This document shows, piece after piece, positions 56,311-63,781 of a stretch of DNA of 64,000 nucleotides. The stretch spans positions 157,633 to 221,632 of the forward strand of contig JAAHFX010000005.1 in the NCBI GenBank assembly GCA_010672785.1, in the 5' to 3' direction. The translations under genes were made by a program, and so were the position numbers. This DNA comes from Sphaerospermopsis sp. SIO1G1. Its GTDB lineage: Bacteria > Cyanobacteriota > Cyanobacteriia > Cyanobacteriales > Nostocaceae. The stretch's first letter is position 1; every line of letters begins with the position of its first letter. The notes beneath the pieces were generated by a model. That model was not told the DNA's origin and did no database searches. It saw only the letters and a program-made list of their open reading frames with translations.

Positions 56311-56635
56311 AGTTTAAATTATGTGTCGTCTAGCTACCATGAAGATTTTACCTATTCCTGGTTAGGAACTAGAACTATGGAATAGAACCCCATATCTTCA
56401 ATTGTCAAGGTGCAGATTGCCGTTAGGCAGTTAGGTTTTTAGACAGGTTGATTACCGTTCCTGTTAAAAGGAATATACCATGACTGCCCCCAAAGGGACA
56501 AACTGCTCCCCTACATCCACCGCCTAAAGTACGATAAAATATCTGAGCCAAGCTCCGATACTTTATCTCGATGGTTTTGGCTCGCTCGATTTATTTATAA
56601 TGGGAAGATATGTTGATGTTACTTAGTTATTAGTT
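56311..56635. other. Structured non-coding region upstream of MBL gene
   Basis: No gene. Two mutually exclusive hairpins are visible near the 3' end: arm 56533-56547 pairs with 56553-56567 (13 of 15), while GAGCCAA (56545-56551) can instead pair with TTGGCTC (56577-56583). A TGCC...GGCA hairpin lies at about 56420-56431. Could be element left-end structure or a leader. Confidence 0.35.
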
Positions 56636-57388
56636 ATGGACTTGACTTGGTTAGATAGCAATAGTTGGTTGATAGAAATTGCTGGACAAAGGATATTGTT
56701 AGATCCTTGGTTAGTTGATTGTTTAACTTTTAGTAATTTAGATTGGTTGTTTAAGGGTTCAAGATTACAGGATCGAGAAATACCTAGTAATGTTGATTTA
56801 ATTTTACTTTCCCAGGGTTTGGAAGATCATGCTCACCCACCAACTTTGAAAAGATTGAATCAAAATATTCCGGTGGTGGCTTCTCCTAATGCGGCTAAAG
56901 TAGTTCAGGAATTAGCTTACACAAATGTGAATATTCTTGATCATGGTGAAAAGTTTACTTTAAATGATCTCATAGAAATTAAAGCTGTACCCGGTTCTCA
57001 AATTGGGCCAACTTTGTTGGAAAATGGTTATTTGATCAAGGATTTAACCAATAATTCAACTCTATATTATGAACCACATGGAAATCATTCTTCCCAACTT
57101 CAGGAGTTTGCACCGATAGATGTGATCATTACACCAATTGTTGATTTGAGTTTACCTTTGGGAATACCAATTATTAAAGGTATGAATTCTGCTTTAGAAG
57201 TCGCTAAATGGTTAAAACCACAAACTATGATTCCTACCGCTGCGGGTGGAGATGTGGAATTTGAAGGTGTGTTAAACAACTTTTTACAAGTCAAGGGAAG
57301 TGTTGAAGAATTTCAGGAGTTATTACAAAAAAATAATTTATCCACACAAGTTCTTGCAGCTACACCTGGTGAGAGGATGAGTGTGTGA
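56636..57388 (+). CDS. MBL-fold metallo-hydrolase-like protein
   Basis: 250 residues, UlaG/beta-lactamase-like fold (MDLTWLDSNSWLIEIAGQRILLDPWL). The metal motif HxHxDH appears as SQGLEDHAH: the first two histidines are Gln and Leu, while Asp-His and the following His remain. Metal binding may be altered. It ends LAATPGERMSV. Function unknown; I believe cyanobacterial relatives share this changed motif, so it need not be a dead gene. Confidence 0.8.
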   Translation: MDLTWLDSNSWLIEIAGQRILLDPWLVDCLTFSNLDWLFKGSRLQDREIPSNVDLILLSQGLEDHAHPPTLKRLNQNIPVVASPNAAKVVQELAYTNVNILDHGEKFTLNDLIEIKAVPGSQIGPTLLENGYLIKDLTNNSTLYYEPHGNHSSQLQEFAPIDVIITPIVDLSLPLGIPIIKGMNSALEVAKWLKPQTMIPTAAGGDVEFEGVLNNFLQVKGSVEEFQELLQKNNLSTQVLAATPGERMSV

Positions 57389-57508
57389 GGGGATGAGGGG
57401 GAGAGGGGGTGAGGGGAAGAGGGGGTGAGGGGAAGAGGGGGTGAGGGGGAGGAAATTCTTTCCCAGTCACCAGTCACCAGTTACCAGTCACCATTCACCA
57501 GTCACCTG
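57389..57508. repeat. Purine minisatellite plus CAGTCAC STRR
   Basis: GAGGGGAAGAGGGGGT-type purine repeats (57389-57452) are followed by CAGTCAC/CAGTTAC heptamers (57463-57508). It links the MBL gene to the nuclease-TPR gene. Confidence 0.85.
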
Positions 57509-57516
57509 AAATAAAA

Positions 57517-58638
57517 ATGGATTGGATTACTTTATTGCGATCGCTACAGTCCGATTTTCTGTGTAGGTTAAAATCTGGATTTCCATTATATTGTAAAAGT
57601 GAGGGTCAGCATAGTGAACTGACTGTTATTTCTGGTCAAAGATTGAAGGTATTAAGGGATTTTTGTTGGTTGATGGCGGAAAAATATAAACGCACTTCTT
57701 CAGTACGTGATGTTTTTATTGGTAATTTGAAAGGGAAGTTGGGTGAGGAAGTTGTTAAGGAAAGGTTGGCTGATTTTATTACAGAAATTGATTATGAAAA
57801 ACGTTTGGGTGGTGATGGTGGAAGTGATTTTACGCTGACTTTAAATCCAGAGGTTGGTGTGGAGGTAAAGTCTCGTCATGGTACTATTGATACTGTGCGT
57901 TGGTCTGTTAGTGCTAAAGAAGTAGAAAAAAATGCCGTGGTTGTCTGTGTTTTAATTCAAGAAGAAGTGAATGAAGCACAAACAGAATATAATTTATTAT
58001 TGGCGGGTTTTTTACCTACTCAAATGATTAAACTCAAACGAGGTAAAATCTCTTTTGGGATTGAACAATTATTATATGCGGGTGGTTTATTACCCTATTT
58101 ACAAGATTTCCAAAGGTCTGTAAATTGTGATCATGATGTGGCTAAATTTAATCAAGTTAATCATGTTGAAAAATCAAATTCAGCATTTGCTCCGATTTTG
58201 AATAAACAGCAAAAAATCCGTACAGAAATTAATCTTCAATCTGATGATGCTTTAGGTTATAAAAATCGTGGTTATTCCCGTTGTGAAATGGGAGAATATG
58301 AAGGGGGAATTGCTGATTATAACCAAGCTATTCAAATAAATCCTCATTTTACAGATGCGTATTATTTTCGTGGCCATGCTTATTTTGATTTAGGGAAATA
58401 TGCTGCCGCGATAGATGATTTTAGTCAGGTAATTAAAATGAATTATAGTTACAGTGATGCTTATTATCATCGTGGCCATGCTTTGTTAATTTTTGGAGAT
58501 AAACAAGGAGCAATTGCCGATTTTCGGAAGGCGGCTGATTTATATTGGCAAGATGGAAAATTAATAGAACATCAACAAACACAGGCGATTATTTTAGATT
58601 TAGAAATAGAGCAATCTTTGGATGTTTTAAATTTTTGA
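57517..58638 (+). CDS. PD-(D/E)XK nuclease-like domain fused to TPRs
   Basis: 373 residues. Residues about 60-170 carry a restriction-endonuclease-like core: KGKLGEEVVKERL helix, GGDGGSDFTLTL (Asp), and VGVEVKSRHG (Glu-x-Lys). From about 245 there are three TPR motifs (GYKNRGYSRCEMGEYEGGI; AYYFRGHAYFDLGKYAAAI; AYYHRGHALLIFGDKQGAI). I know no named family. Possible nuclease effector with a protein-binding tail. A stop-containing NACHT-like remnant lies just downstream on the opposite strand. Confidence 0.72.
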   Translation: MDWITLLRSLQSDFLCRLKSGFPLYCKSEGQHSELTVISGQRLKVLRDFCWLMAEKYKRTSSVRDVFIGNLKGKLGEEVVKERLADFITEIDYEKRLGGDGGSDFTLTLNPEVGVEVKSRHGTIDTVRWSVSAKEVEKNAVVVCVLIQEEVNEAQTEYNLLLAGFLPTQMIKLKRGKISFGIEQLLYAGGLLPYLQDFQRSVNCDHDVAKFNQVNHVEKSNSAFAPILNKQQKIRTEINLQSDDALGYKNRGYSRCEMGEYEGGIADYNQAIQINPHFTDAYYFRGHAYFDLGKYAAAIDDFSQVIKMNYSYSDAYYHRGHALLIFGDKQGAIADFRKAADLYWQDGKLIEHQQTQAIILDLEIEQSLDVLNF

Positions 58639-58641
58639 TGT

Positions 58642-58959
58642 TTAATTTTCAATTCCTTGTTGCCAAGCTGTATAAAATTCAGGATAACTTAAATTTTGGG
58701 CAAAGTTCCAGAAAAGTTGATAAATGTGATAATTAAAACTATTATAATACCTTTTATAAACATCGTTTGGTAAATATTTCTGCAAATTAGTAATTACGAT
58801 TGCTATTTATTCAATTTCTGTGATTTTATCTAAACTTAGGACTGCTATGTTATTGGTATCTTTATCATCATAATTGTGGATTAAATCGGCCAAAGTCTGG
58901 ATAGCTTTTTGATTATTTGTTTCTGGAATAAATTTTCTAGCAGCATCTGCTTTTGTTGG
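58642..58959 (-). pseudogene. NACHT/HEAT NTPase C-terminal remnant
   Basis: Minus-strand frame reads HEAT-like NNQKAIQTLADLIHNYDD and AVLSLDKITEI, then an in-frame TAA, then LFWNFAQNLSYPEFYTAWQQ to a stop. The closing FxxAWQ-type end resembles the C-terminus of cyanobacterial NACHT-family proteins. No NTPase domain remains, and the internal stop plus missing 5' part mark it as a relic. Upstream it abuts a GGGTTG...CAACCC repeat. Confidence 0.6.
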
Positions 58960-58982
58960 GTTGCATTATACTTAACCCAACC
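58954..58982. repeat. GTTGGGTTGCATTATACTTAAC inverted repeat (two halves)
   Basis: GTTGGGTT and AACCCAAC form a stem over a short AT-rich loop. Common dispersed cyanobacterial hairpin type; placed at the broken end of the NACHT-like remnant. Confidence 0.6.
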
Positions 58983-59068
58983 TACTGAAACTCTCTTCTT
59001 ACCTTAGTGTTTTTCGTTTCTTCGTGTTTCATTACCTTCATATTCTTTAAATAATCAGATAGAATTAG

Positions 59069-59170
59069 TTAGAACTTCCCACAAGCTGTAGAATAAGAAT
59101 TATCGAACCACCCCAGACACAGAGAACACAGAGGAATGAAAGTTTGAGAGATATCTTGTGTAAGTTCTGA
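59069..59170. mobile_element. Degenerate MITE-like element (GGACTTACGCA family)
   Basis: Inverted ends GTTAGAACTT and AAGTTCTGA (imperfect), family core CAGAGAACACAGAGGAATGA shared with the copy at 49833-49950. Confidence 0.6.
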
Positions 59171-59223
59171 TAAATAAACGCAAAAACAAATCCCCGACTT
59201 ATCCAATAAACCGGGGATCTAAA

Positions 59224-59335
59224 TTGATAACTGAAAACTGATAACTGAAAACTGAAAACTGATAACTGATAACTGAAAACTGATAACTGAAAACTGAAAA
59301 CTGAAAACTGATAACTGATAACTGATAACTGATAA
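59224..59335. repeat. STRR: AACTGAT/AACTGAA
   Basis: About 16 heptamers running up to the last base before the PRC-barrel stop codon. Two variant heptamers alternate irregularly. Confidence 0.92.
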
Positions 59336-60319
59336 CTATTCTTCTAAGTCATATTCTGGTTCTTTTTGCTTCACCTTATTAGGAATATTCACAGGTTTGG
59401 GTTCATCATCCCAAGCATCACCTTCGATATCATCATAATCATCATATTCGTCAGAATAAGTCTTGCTGTAGGAAGGAGGTTCATATCTTTTTGGTGGCGC
59501 TTGATATCTATCTCTATCCGTTGCTTCACTCCAATTATCTTCTTCTTCTTCCTCGTACTGTACAGACTCATAGTAACGGGCTTCCATAACTTGACGCTGA
59601 GGTCTTTCTTCTTCTATGTAGTCTTCTGTCCATTCTTCTTCTCTATCAACGGGTTCAGGAGTACGAACTCTAGGACGAGGTGGTTCTAATGGTACTCCAC
59701 TAGGTAGTTGGTTCGCAGGGGAAACTGTACGAGGTGGAGAATAACCATATTCTTCCTCCATATCTCTTTCCCAAGGCGCTCCACCAATTCCCAAACGTTC
59801 TAAAACACCCACTGTCAACTGGTTTACCCTTTCTTCTGCACCTTCAAAAACAATCAATCTACTAGGCCCAGTGCTGACAACTTCATCTATTGAGATTTCG
59901 TAGGTACTTAAAAACTGCTCTGGTATTTGTGGTACACCAAAATAAGCTATGACTATGGATTGAATTTTACCGCTTTCGCCTTCAAATTTAAAGCCTCTGA
60001 CTTTACCCAAAACTTCGCCAGTTTCAGTGATAACTTCCCAGTTCATCAAGTTACTAAGGGATTCAACTTCTATATCTTCGATGACATCTTCATTATCAAC
60101 TAAGATGACATCTCCAATTTGGTTGATACTATCAAGATACATTTGGCGAGGTAAACCAGATACAGAAATAAGGCTATCTCGCAAACCAAGCGCTACAACC
60201 TCTCTTTGGTCAATGTCAATCCATACCTGACTCACAATACCTAGTCGCTTGCCGTTGTCACGGGTAATGACTTGGGTGTTTAATATATCGGAACGTCTAA
60301 TTATTTGCTCGGAGGTCAT
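59336..60319 (-). CDS. PRC-barrel domain protein with acidic tail
   Basis: 327 residues. Two PRC-barrel domains (about 5-85, RLGIVSQVWIDIDQREVVAL; and 90-165, GEVLGKVRGFKFEGESGKI) are followed by a long disordered region rich in Glu, Asp, Arg, Pro and Tyr (180-327). PRC barrels bind RNA or proteins; the role here is unknown. A 3' smc fragment on the same strand lies upstream. Confidence 0.85.
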   Translation of the reverse strand: MTSEQIIRRSDILNTQVITRDNGKRLGIVSQVWIDIDQREVVALGLRDSLISVSGLPRQMYLDSINQIGDVILVDNEDVIEDIEVESLSNLMNWEVITETGEVLGKVRGFKFEGESGKIQSIVIAYFGVPQIPEQFLSTYEISIDEVVSTGPSRLIVFEGAEERVNQLTVGVLERLGIGGAPWERDMEEEYGYSPPRTVSPANQLPSGVPLEPPRPRVRTPEPVDREEEWTEDYIEEERPQRQVMEARYYESVQYEEEEEDNWSEATDRDRYQAPPKRYEPPSYSKTYSDEYDDYDDIEGDAWDDEPKPVNIPNKVKQKEPEYDLEE

Positions 60320-60659
60320 TATAAGCTAGTGTGCATCTAATTGGAATATAATAATGTTCGAGACGAAACTCTCAAACTTTTTTCGCTGTTGATTTTTGAC
60401 TTTTCACTGGCTGTTGTACATTGTTTTTAGTGCATAACAGCTTAGTAGGTAGTCTTATTCCCTCAACGTGCCGTAGGCAATTTCAAATTTGGTTATTCTA
60501 TAAACTATTTTTAACAGAAAATTCGGGTGATGAGTCATTCGTGATTCGTAATTGGAGCAAATTGCAGAGCAATCAGGTACAGAATCTAAATTCAAATCCA
60601 GATATAAAGCCGATTTTACCTCTGACTCCTGACTCCTGCTGTAAGGAAACCGTTGTTTG
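60320..60659. other. Intergenic region upstream of PRC-barrel gene
   Basis: 340 bp with no credible gene. Contains CTGACTCCTGACTCCTG-like repeat words (60619-60640). Probably holds the promoter of the PRC-barrel gene. Confidence 0.45.
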
Positions 60660-60836
60660 TCACTTGTCACTTAACTTCCCACCCAAAACTTGAGTATAAG
60701 CACCTCTAGCTTGGGTGACACCAATTGTGCATCCGGCTGATTTTATCATCGGACGACGTAAACTGACAACTATAAACTGTCCTTGTTGCGCCTGTTGTTT
60801 AACCATTTTAGCTAATCTTTCTAGGTTTGCTCCATC
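60660..60836 (-). pseudogene. smc: 3' fragment of chromosome-segregation gene smc
   Basis: Minus frame reads [18 protein letters not shown], then [15 protein letters not shown] and [16 protein letters not shown] to a TGA. This is the SMC C-terminal ATPase lobe (just after Walker B, including the H-loop region). There is no start and an in-frame stop just upstream, so it is a truncated remnant of 58 codons. Its broken end lies 10 bp from a MITE at 60846. A complete smc should exist elsewhere. Confidence 0.8.
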
Positions 60837-60845
60837 TCAAAACAT

Positions 60846-60940
60846 TAGGACTTACGCAAAATATCTCTTGTAAACATCTTACCTTCGTTTCCTTCGCTTC
60901 CTTCGTGGTTCATTCTTCCGTAACTTCTGCGTAAGTCCTG
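60846..60940. mobile_element. MITE-like element (GGACTTACGCA family)
   Basis: Left end TTAGGACTTACGCA and right end TGCGTAAGTCCTG are near-perfect inverted repeats. Inside is a CTTCGTTTCCTTCGCTTCC block, non-coding. It is one of the best-preserved copies. Confidence 0.75.
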
Positions 60941-61114
60941 AACATATCTACCTGATCAAATGAGATTTTTTCGGACAGTCATACTCAGGATTAATAGCCA
61001 CGATAGTATTATCCAGTAGTCACATTTATGTTATAATAGGGGGTTATAATAAAATGCTCAGATTGCGACACTTATCCTCAATCAGCGACGCTAAACGCAG
61101 AGAGCTAATTAATC

Positions 61115-61915
61115 ATGTATCAAACAGATCCACCATTACCTCCTCAAAAAACATTGCCGACAATGTATGATTTACCTAGCGAAAATCCGGAGGAGTCAGG
61201 GTTGCCAGATGAATTTCACTTATTACAGCCTGAATTATTACGCATTACGTTTCGTCCGCCTACCTATACTGAGGATAATATATTTATAGGTAGTGATTTA
61301 AACTTATACTATGATTCTCGTCATTCTCAATGGTATAAACGCCCAGATTGGTTTGCAGTATTAGGGGTGTCTCGATTTTATCAAGAAACAGAACTCCGAT
61401 TAAGTTATGTGACTTGGCAGGAAGGAGTAAGTCCTTTTGTAGCTATAGAATTAATATCACCAGGTACAGAAGCAGAAGATTTAGGTAGAAGTTTAAGGGA
61501 AGTTAATCAACCTCCTAATAAATGGTCTGTTTATGAACGAATCCTAAGAATACCCTATTATTTTGTTTATAACCGTTATACGAATGAGTTTAACTGTTTT
61601 GGTTTGGTAATGGGTTGTTATCAACCTTTGCCAATAGATGGATTAGGAGTATGGTTAAAAGAAGCAGAATTGGGTTTAGGATTATGGCACGGAGAATATC
61701 AAGGATTAACCAGATCGTGGCTACGTTGGTATGATCAAAATAATAACTGGTTGCTTACACCAGTAGAACAAGAAAAACAGCGTGCAGAAAAAGAAAAACA
61801 TAGTGCAGAACGGGAAAGACAGCGTGCGGAAAAGGAAAAACAGCGTGCAGATTTAGCGGAAGCAGAATTAGCTAAATTAAAACAGTTACTAGCAGAAAAA
61901 GGTGTTGATTTGTAG
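61115..61915 (+). CDS. Uma2-family putative endonuclease
   Basis: 266 residues. DUF820/Uma2 fold: PTMYDLPSENPEESGLPDEF, DLNLYYD, RPDWFAVLGV and VAIELISPGTEAEDLG supply the PD-(D/E)XK-like acidic residues, with FVYNRYTNEF following. A C-terminal coiled coil of EKQRAEKEK-type repeats (about 220-266) is typical. This family is hugely expanded in cyanobacteria; its job is unknown. No partner gene adjacent. Confidence 0.85.
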   Translation: MYQTDPPLPPQKTLPTMYDLPSENPEESGLPDEFHLLQPELLRITFRPPTYTEDNIFIGSDLNLYYDSRHSQWYKRPDWFAVLGVSRFYQETELRLSYVTWQEGVSPFVAIELISPGTEAEDLGRSLREVNQPPNKWSVYERILRIPYYFVYNRYTNEFNCFGLVMGCYQPLPIDGLGVWLKEAELGLGLWHGEYQGLTRSWLRWYDQNNNWLLTPVEQEKQRAEKEKHSAERERQRAEKEKQRADLAEAELAKLKQLLAEKGVDL

Positions 61916-62068
61916 TATTGTATTAAGTATTTAGCAATCAGATAATAGGAGCAATAACCAGTGAATGGTTGCCATCATCAAAATAAATCTAACCCACAGA
62001 AAAAAGTGAAATGAAAGTCCGTGTTGAGCGATCGCCGATTACACGTAACCCCAACAGGCAAACTTGTT

Positions 62069-62419
62069 CTAATGAATAATCAAACTATCTCTGGTCACTT
62101 CTAAAAAATCATACGTCAAAAACAATTCGATTATTTGAGTAATATTTTGTAGAAAAAGCTGTTCAATTTGTTTGTTACTAATATTACCTGTCGTTATTAG
62201 TAGTAGTTTGTAAGGCTCTTGTTTGATTAAAAAAGAATCTAAAAAATCTTTATCTTTGGTAATAACAATTCTCTGTTCCAGGATTGATAGTTTGTTGATT
62301 TCCGAATCTGGCGTGGCATTTTTTAAAGGCAGATTCTTGGTATGTATAACATCATAACCTAAGTTCTCTAATAAATTAGCAATTCGCATTGGTAATTGAG
62401 CATCAATCAAGAATTTCAT
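62069..62419 (-). CDS. DUF5615 PIN-like toxin
   Basis: 116 residues: MKFLIDAQLPMRIANLLENLG (Asp near the start), HTKNLPLKNATPDSEI, and VITKDKDFLDSFL supply the PIN-like acidic residues. Usually the toxin of a DUF433 pair. Overlaps the antitoxin by 4 bp. Confidence 0.85.
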   Translation of the reverse strand: MKFLIDAQLPMRIANLLENLGYDVIHTKNLPLKNATPDSEINKLSILEQRIVITKDKDFLDSFLIKQEPYKLLLITTGNISNKQIEQLFLQNITQIIELFLTYDFLEVTRDSLIIH

Positions 62420-62652
62420 GAAACTAATTGGAGGATACTTTTAACTTGAGTGAGTCGAGTAGCAAAGCTGAGAACTGCTAAAATGTCTTCGTATTCTAAA
62501 TCATCATAATCTTCTAAAATATCATCAATATTCATACCTGAACTCAAAAGTTCTAAGATCATTTCCACTGGATAGCGTAATCCACGAATACACGGTTTAC
62601 CATGACAAATATCATGGTCAATTGTTATTCTATTTAATAGAAGGTTATTCAT
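62416..62652 (-). CDS. DUF433 antitoxin
   Basis: 78 residues with the DUF433 hallmark DHDICHGKPCIRGLRYPVEM and the helix ILEDYDDLEYEDILAVLSFA. Binds DNA and the partner DUF5615 toxin. First gene of the pair on the minus strand. Confidence 0.88.
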   Translation of the reverse strand: MNNLLLNRITIDHDICHGKPCIRGLRYPVEMILELLSSGMNIDDILEDYDDLEYEDILAVLSFATRLTQVKSILQLVS

Positions 62653-62844
62653 AATATTAGATGTTATGTTGGCACTAAATTAATTGTAGTTTATTTTTCG
62701 ATTTCTATGAGAATAGAAAAAAGCGAAATGAAAGTTAGTGTTGCGCGATTCCTACGGAGCGCTTCGCTATCGCACTTTATCAATCTAATCTATGAGCGAT
62801 CTCAAGCTCGCACTTAACATCACCTTCGGCGTTTTTTCAAATTC

Positions 62845-63198
62845 TCACACTGCTTTCGCTAGTGGCATCAATATTTCAACGGCTTCAAACGGTACAGATA
62901 TTTTGTCTTCTTCTGTCCGTTCAATTAATCCTAGTTCTTCCAGGCGATTTACGTCTGTGTGTACGTTTGAATAGTTTCTTTCGGCTGTTTTTGCCAGTGC
63001 GTAAATACTGCATGGCTCTATCTTGCTTAAAGTATCAAGTAAATCAAGTCTAGCAGGTGTTAGCTCGCTAAAAAGTGATTTTGCAGATTCAAATGAAAGT
63101 CTAAAATTTACTGGCTTTCCAATTTCGGAGTTTTTAATTTGTTGACGAGCGGCTCGGATTGCAGAACCACTTTTGGCTATTTCAATAATTGCTTTCAT
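62845..63198 (-). CDS. HVO_A0114-type HTH antitoxin (TumA-like)
   Basis: 117 residues. A winged-helix part (about 47-105: ELTPARLDLLDTLSKI, SIYALAKTAERNYSNVHTDVNRLEELGLI) identifies the HVO_A0114-type DNA-binding antitoxin. Overlaps the upstream TumE-like gene by 4 bp; co-translated. Confidence 0.83.
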   Translation of the reverse strand: MKAIIEIAKSGSAIRAARQQIKNSEIGKPVNFRLSFESAKSLFSELTPARLDLLDTLSKIEPCSIYALAKTAERNYSNVHTDVNRLEELGLIERTEEDKISVPFEAVEILMPLAKAV

Positions 63199-63479
63199 GA
63201 TTCACTCCAAGTTTCAATGTCTTTTTCAAAATCGTCAAGCAATTTATCAATGCTTGTGAAATTGTAATCTATTTCGTGTGAGTTTATATGTTTATGATCT
63301 CCTTTTCCTCGTTCGTTGTCATATCTAATTCTACATTTTCCATTCTGCCCGTAAAATAATCTGTATTTGTATTTATGTGTGCTTGGTGGTGTTGGCTCTG
63401 GTAATTCCCAGATAACAATCTCGACGATTGATCCGTCGTTATGAACTTCTTTTGCTTTGGCGATTAGAGTGGCCTTCAT
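63195..63479 (-). CDS. TumE-like toxin (DUF6516)
   Basis: 94 residues: MKATLIAKAKEVHNDGSIVE, VIWELPEPTPPSTHKYKYRL, and GKGDHKHINSHE are family blocks. I start at ATG 63479 to match family N-termini; ATG 63488 would add three residues. Neither has a clear ribosome site. Operator-like direct repeats lie just upstream. Confidence 0.82.
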   Translation of the reverse strand: MKATLIAKAKEVHNDGSIVEIVIWELPEPTPPSTHKYKYRLFYGQNGKCRIRYDNERGKGDHKHINSHEIDYNFTSIDKLLDDFEKDIETWSES

Positions 63480-63489
63480 ATATTGCATT

Positions 63490-63526
63490 GTAGCAATATA
63501 TTTAACTTCTGTCGAGTAGCAATATT
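63490..63526 (-). promoter_or_regulatory. Direct repeat GTAGCAATAT(A/T), possible operator of the TumE/TumA pair
   Basis: GTAGCAATATA (63490-63500) and GTAGCAATATT (63516-63526) are spaced 26 bp, directly upstream of the toxin start. Suits autoregulation by the HTH antitoxin. Confidence 0.45.
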
Positions 63527-63629
63527 ATGATCCCAACGGCACAGTTGAGCGATTACTAAGTCCCGCTTTGCGATCGCACTTTAGTCAATCTAACTTGTGA
63601 GCGACAAGCACAAGAAGAACAGCACTAGG

Positions 63630-63779
63630 CTATGATTCATCTGGTAAATATCCAATTATTGATCTTATAGTATTAAATAAGCGATCGCAATAAAGGGAAG
63701 CTTGACGAACCTTCGTTACATCTATCAATTCTAACAGTTGAGAAGCGTGGTTAATTTTATGATACTCTTTTTTAGTAGT
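63630..63779 (-). pseudogene. C-terminal fragment of unidentified gene, ended at IS boundary
   Basis: Minus frame reads KKEYHKINHASQLLELID, then VTKVRQASLYCDRLFNTI and IGYLPDES to a stop at 63630. It lacks a start and meets an in-frame stop at 63780-63782, exactly where the IS end begins. It looks like a gene cut by the insertion. Family not recognised. Confidence 0.5.
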
Positions 63780-63781
63780 TT

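Larger units (their letters stand above)
58983..59335. other. Intergenic region: MITE copy, hairpin and STRR
   Basis: Contains a degenerate MITE copy (59069-59170; AGAACTTCCCACAAGC...CTTGTGTAAGTTCT), an ATCCCCG...CCGGGGAT hairpin (59190-59219) and a long STRR of AACTGAT/AACTGAA heptamers (59224-59335). No gene. Confidence 0.7.

Noticed and set aside
60421..60693. 90-codon plus-strand ORF
   Set aside because: Runs antisense into the smc remnant and through repeat words; no ribosome site.
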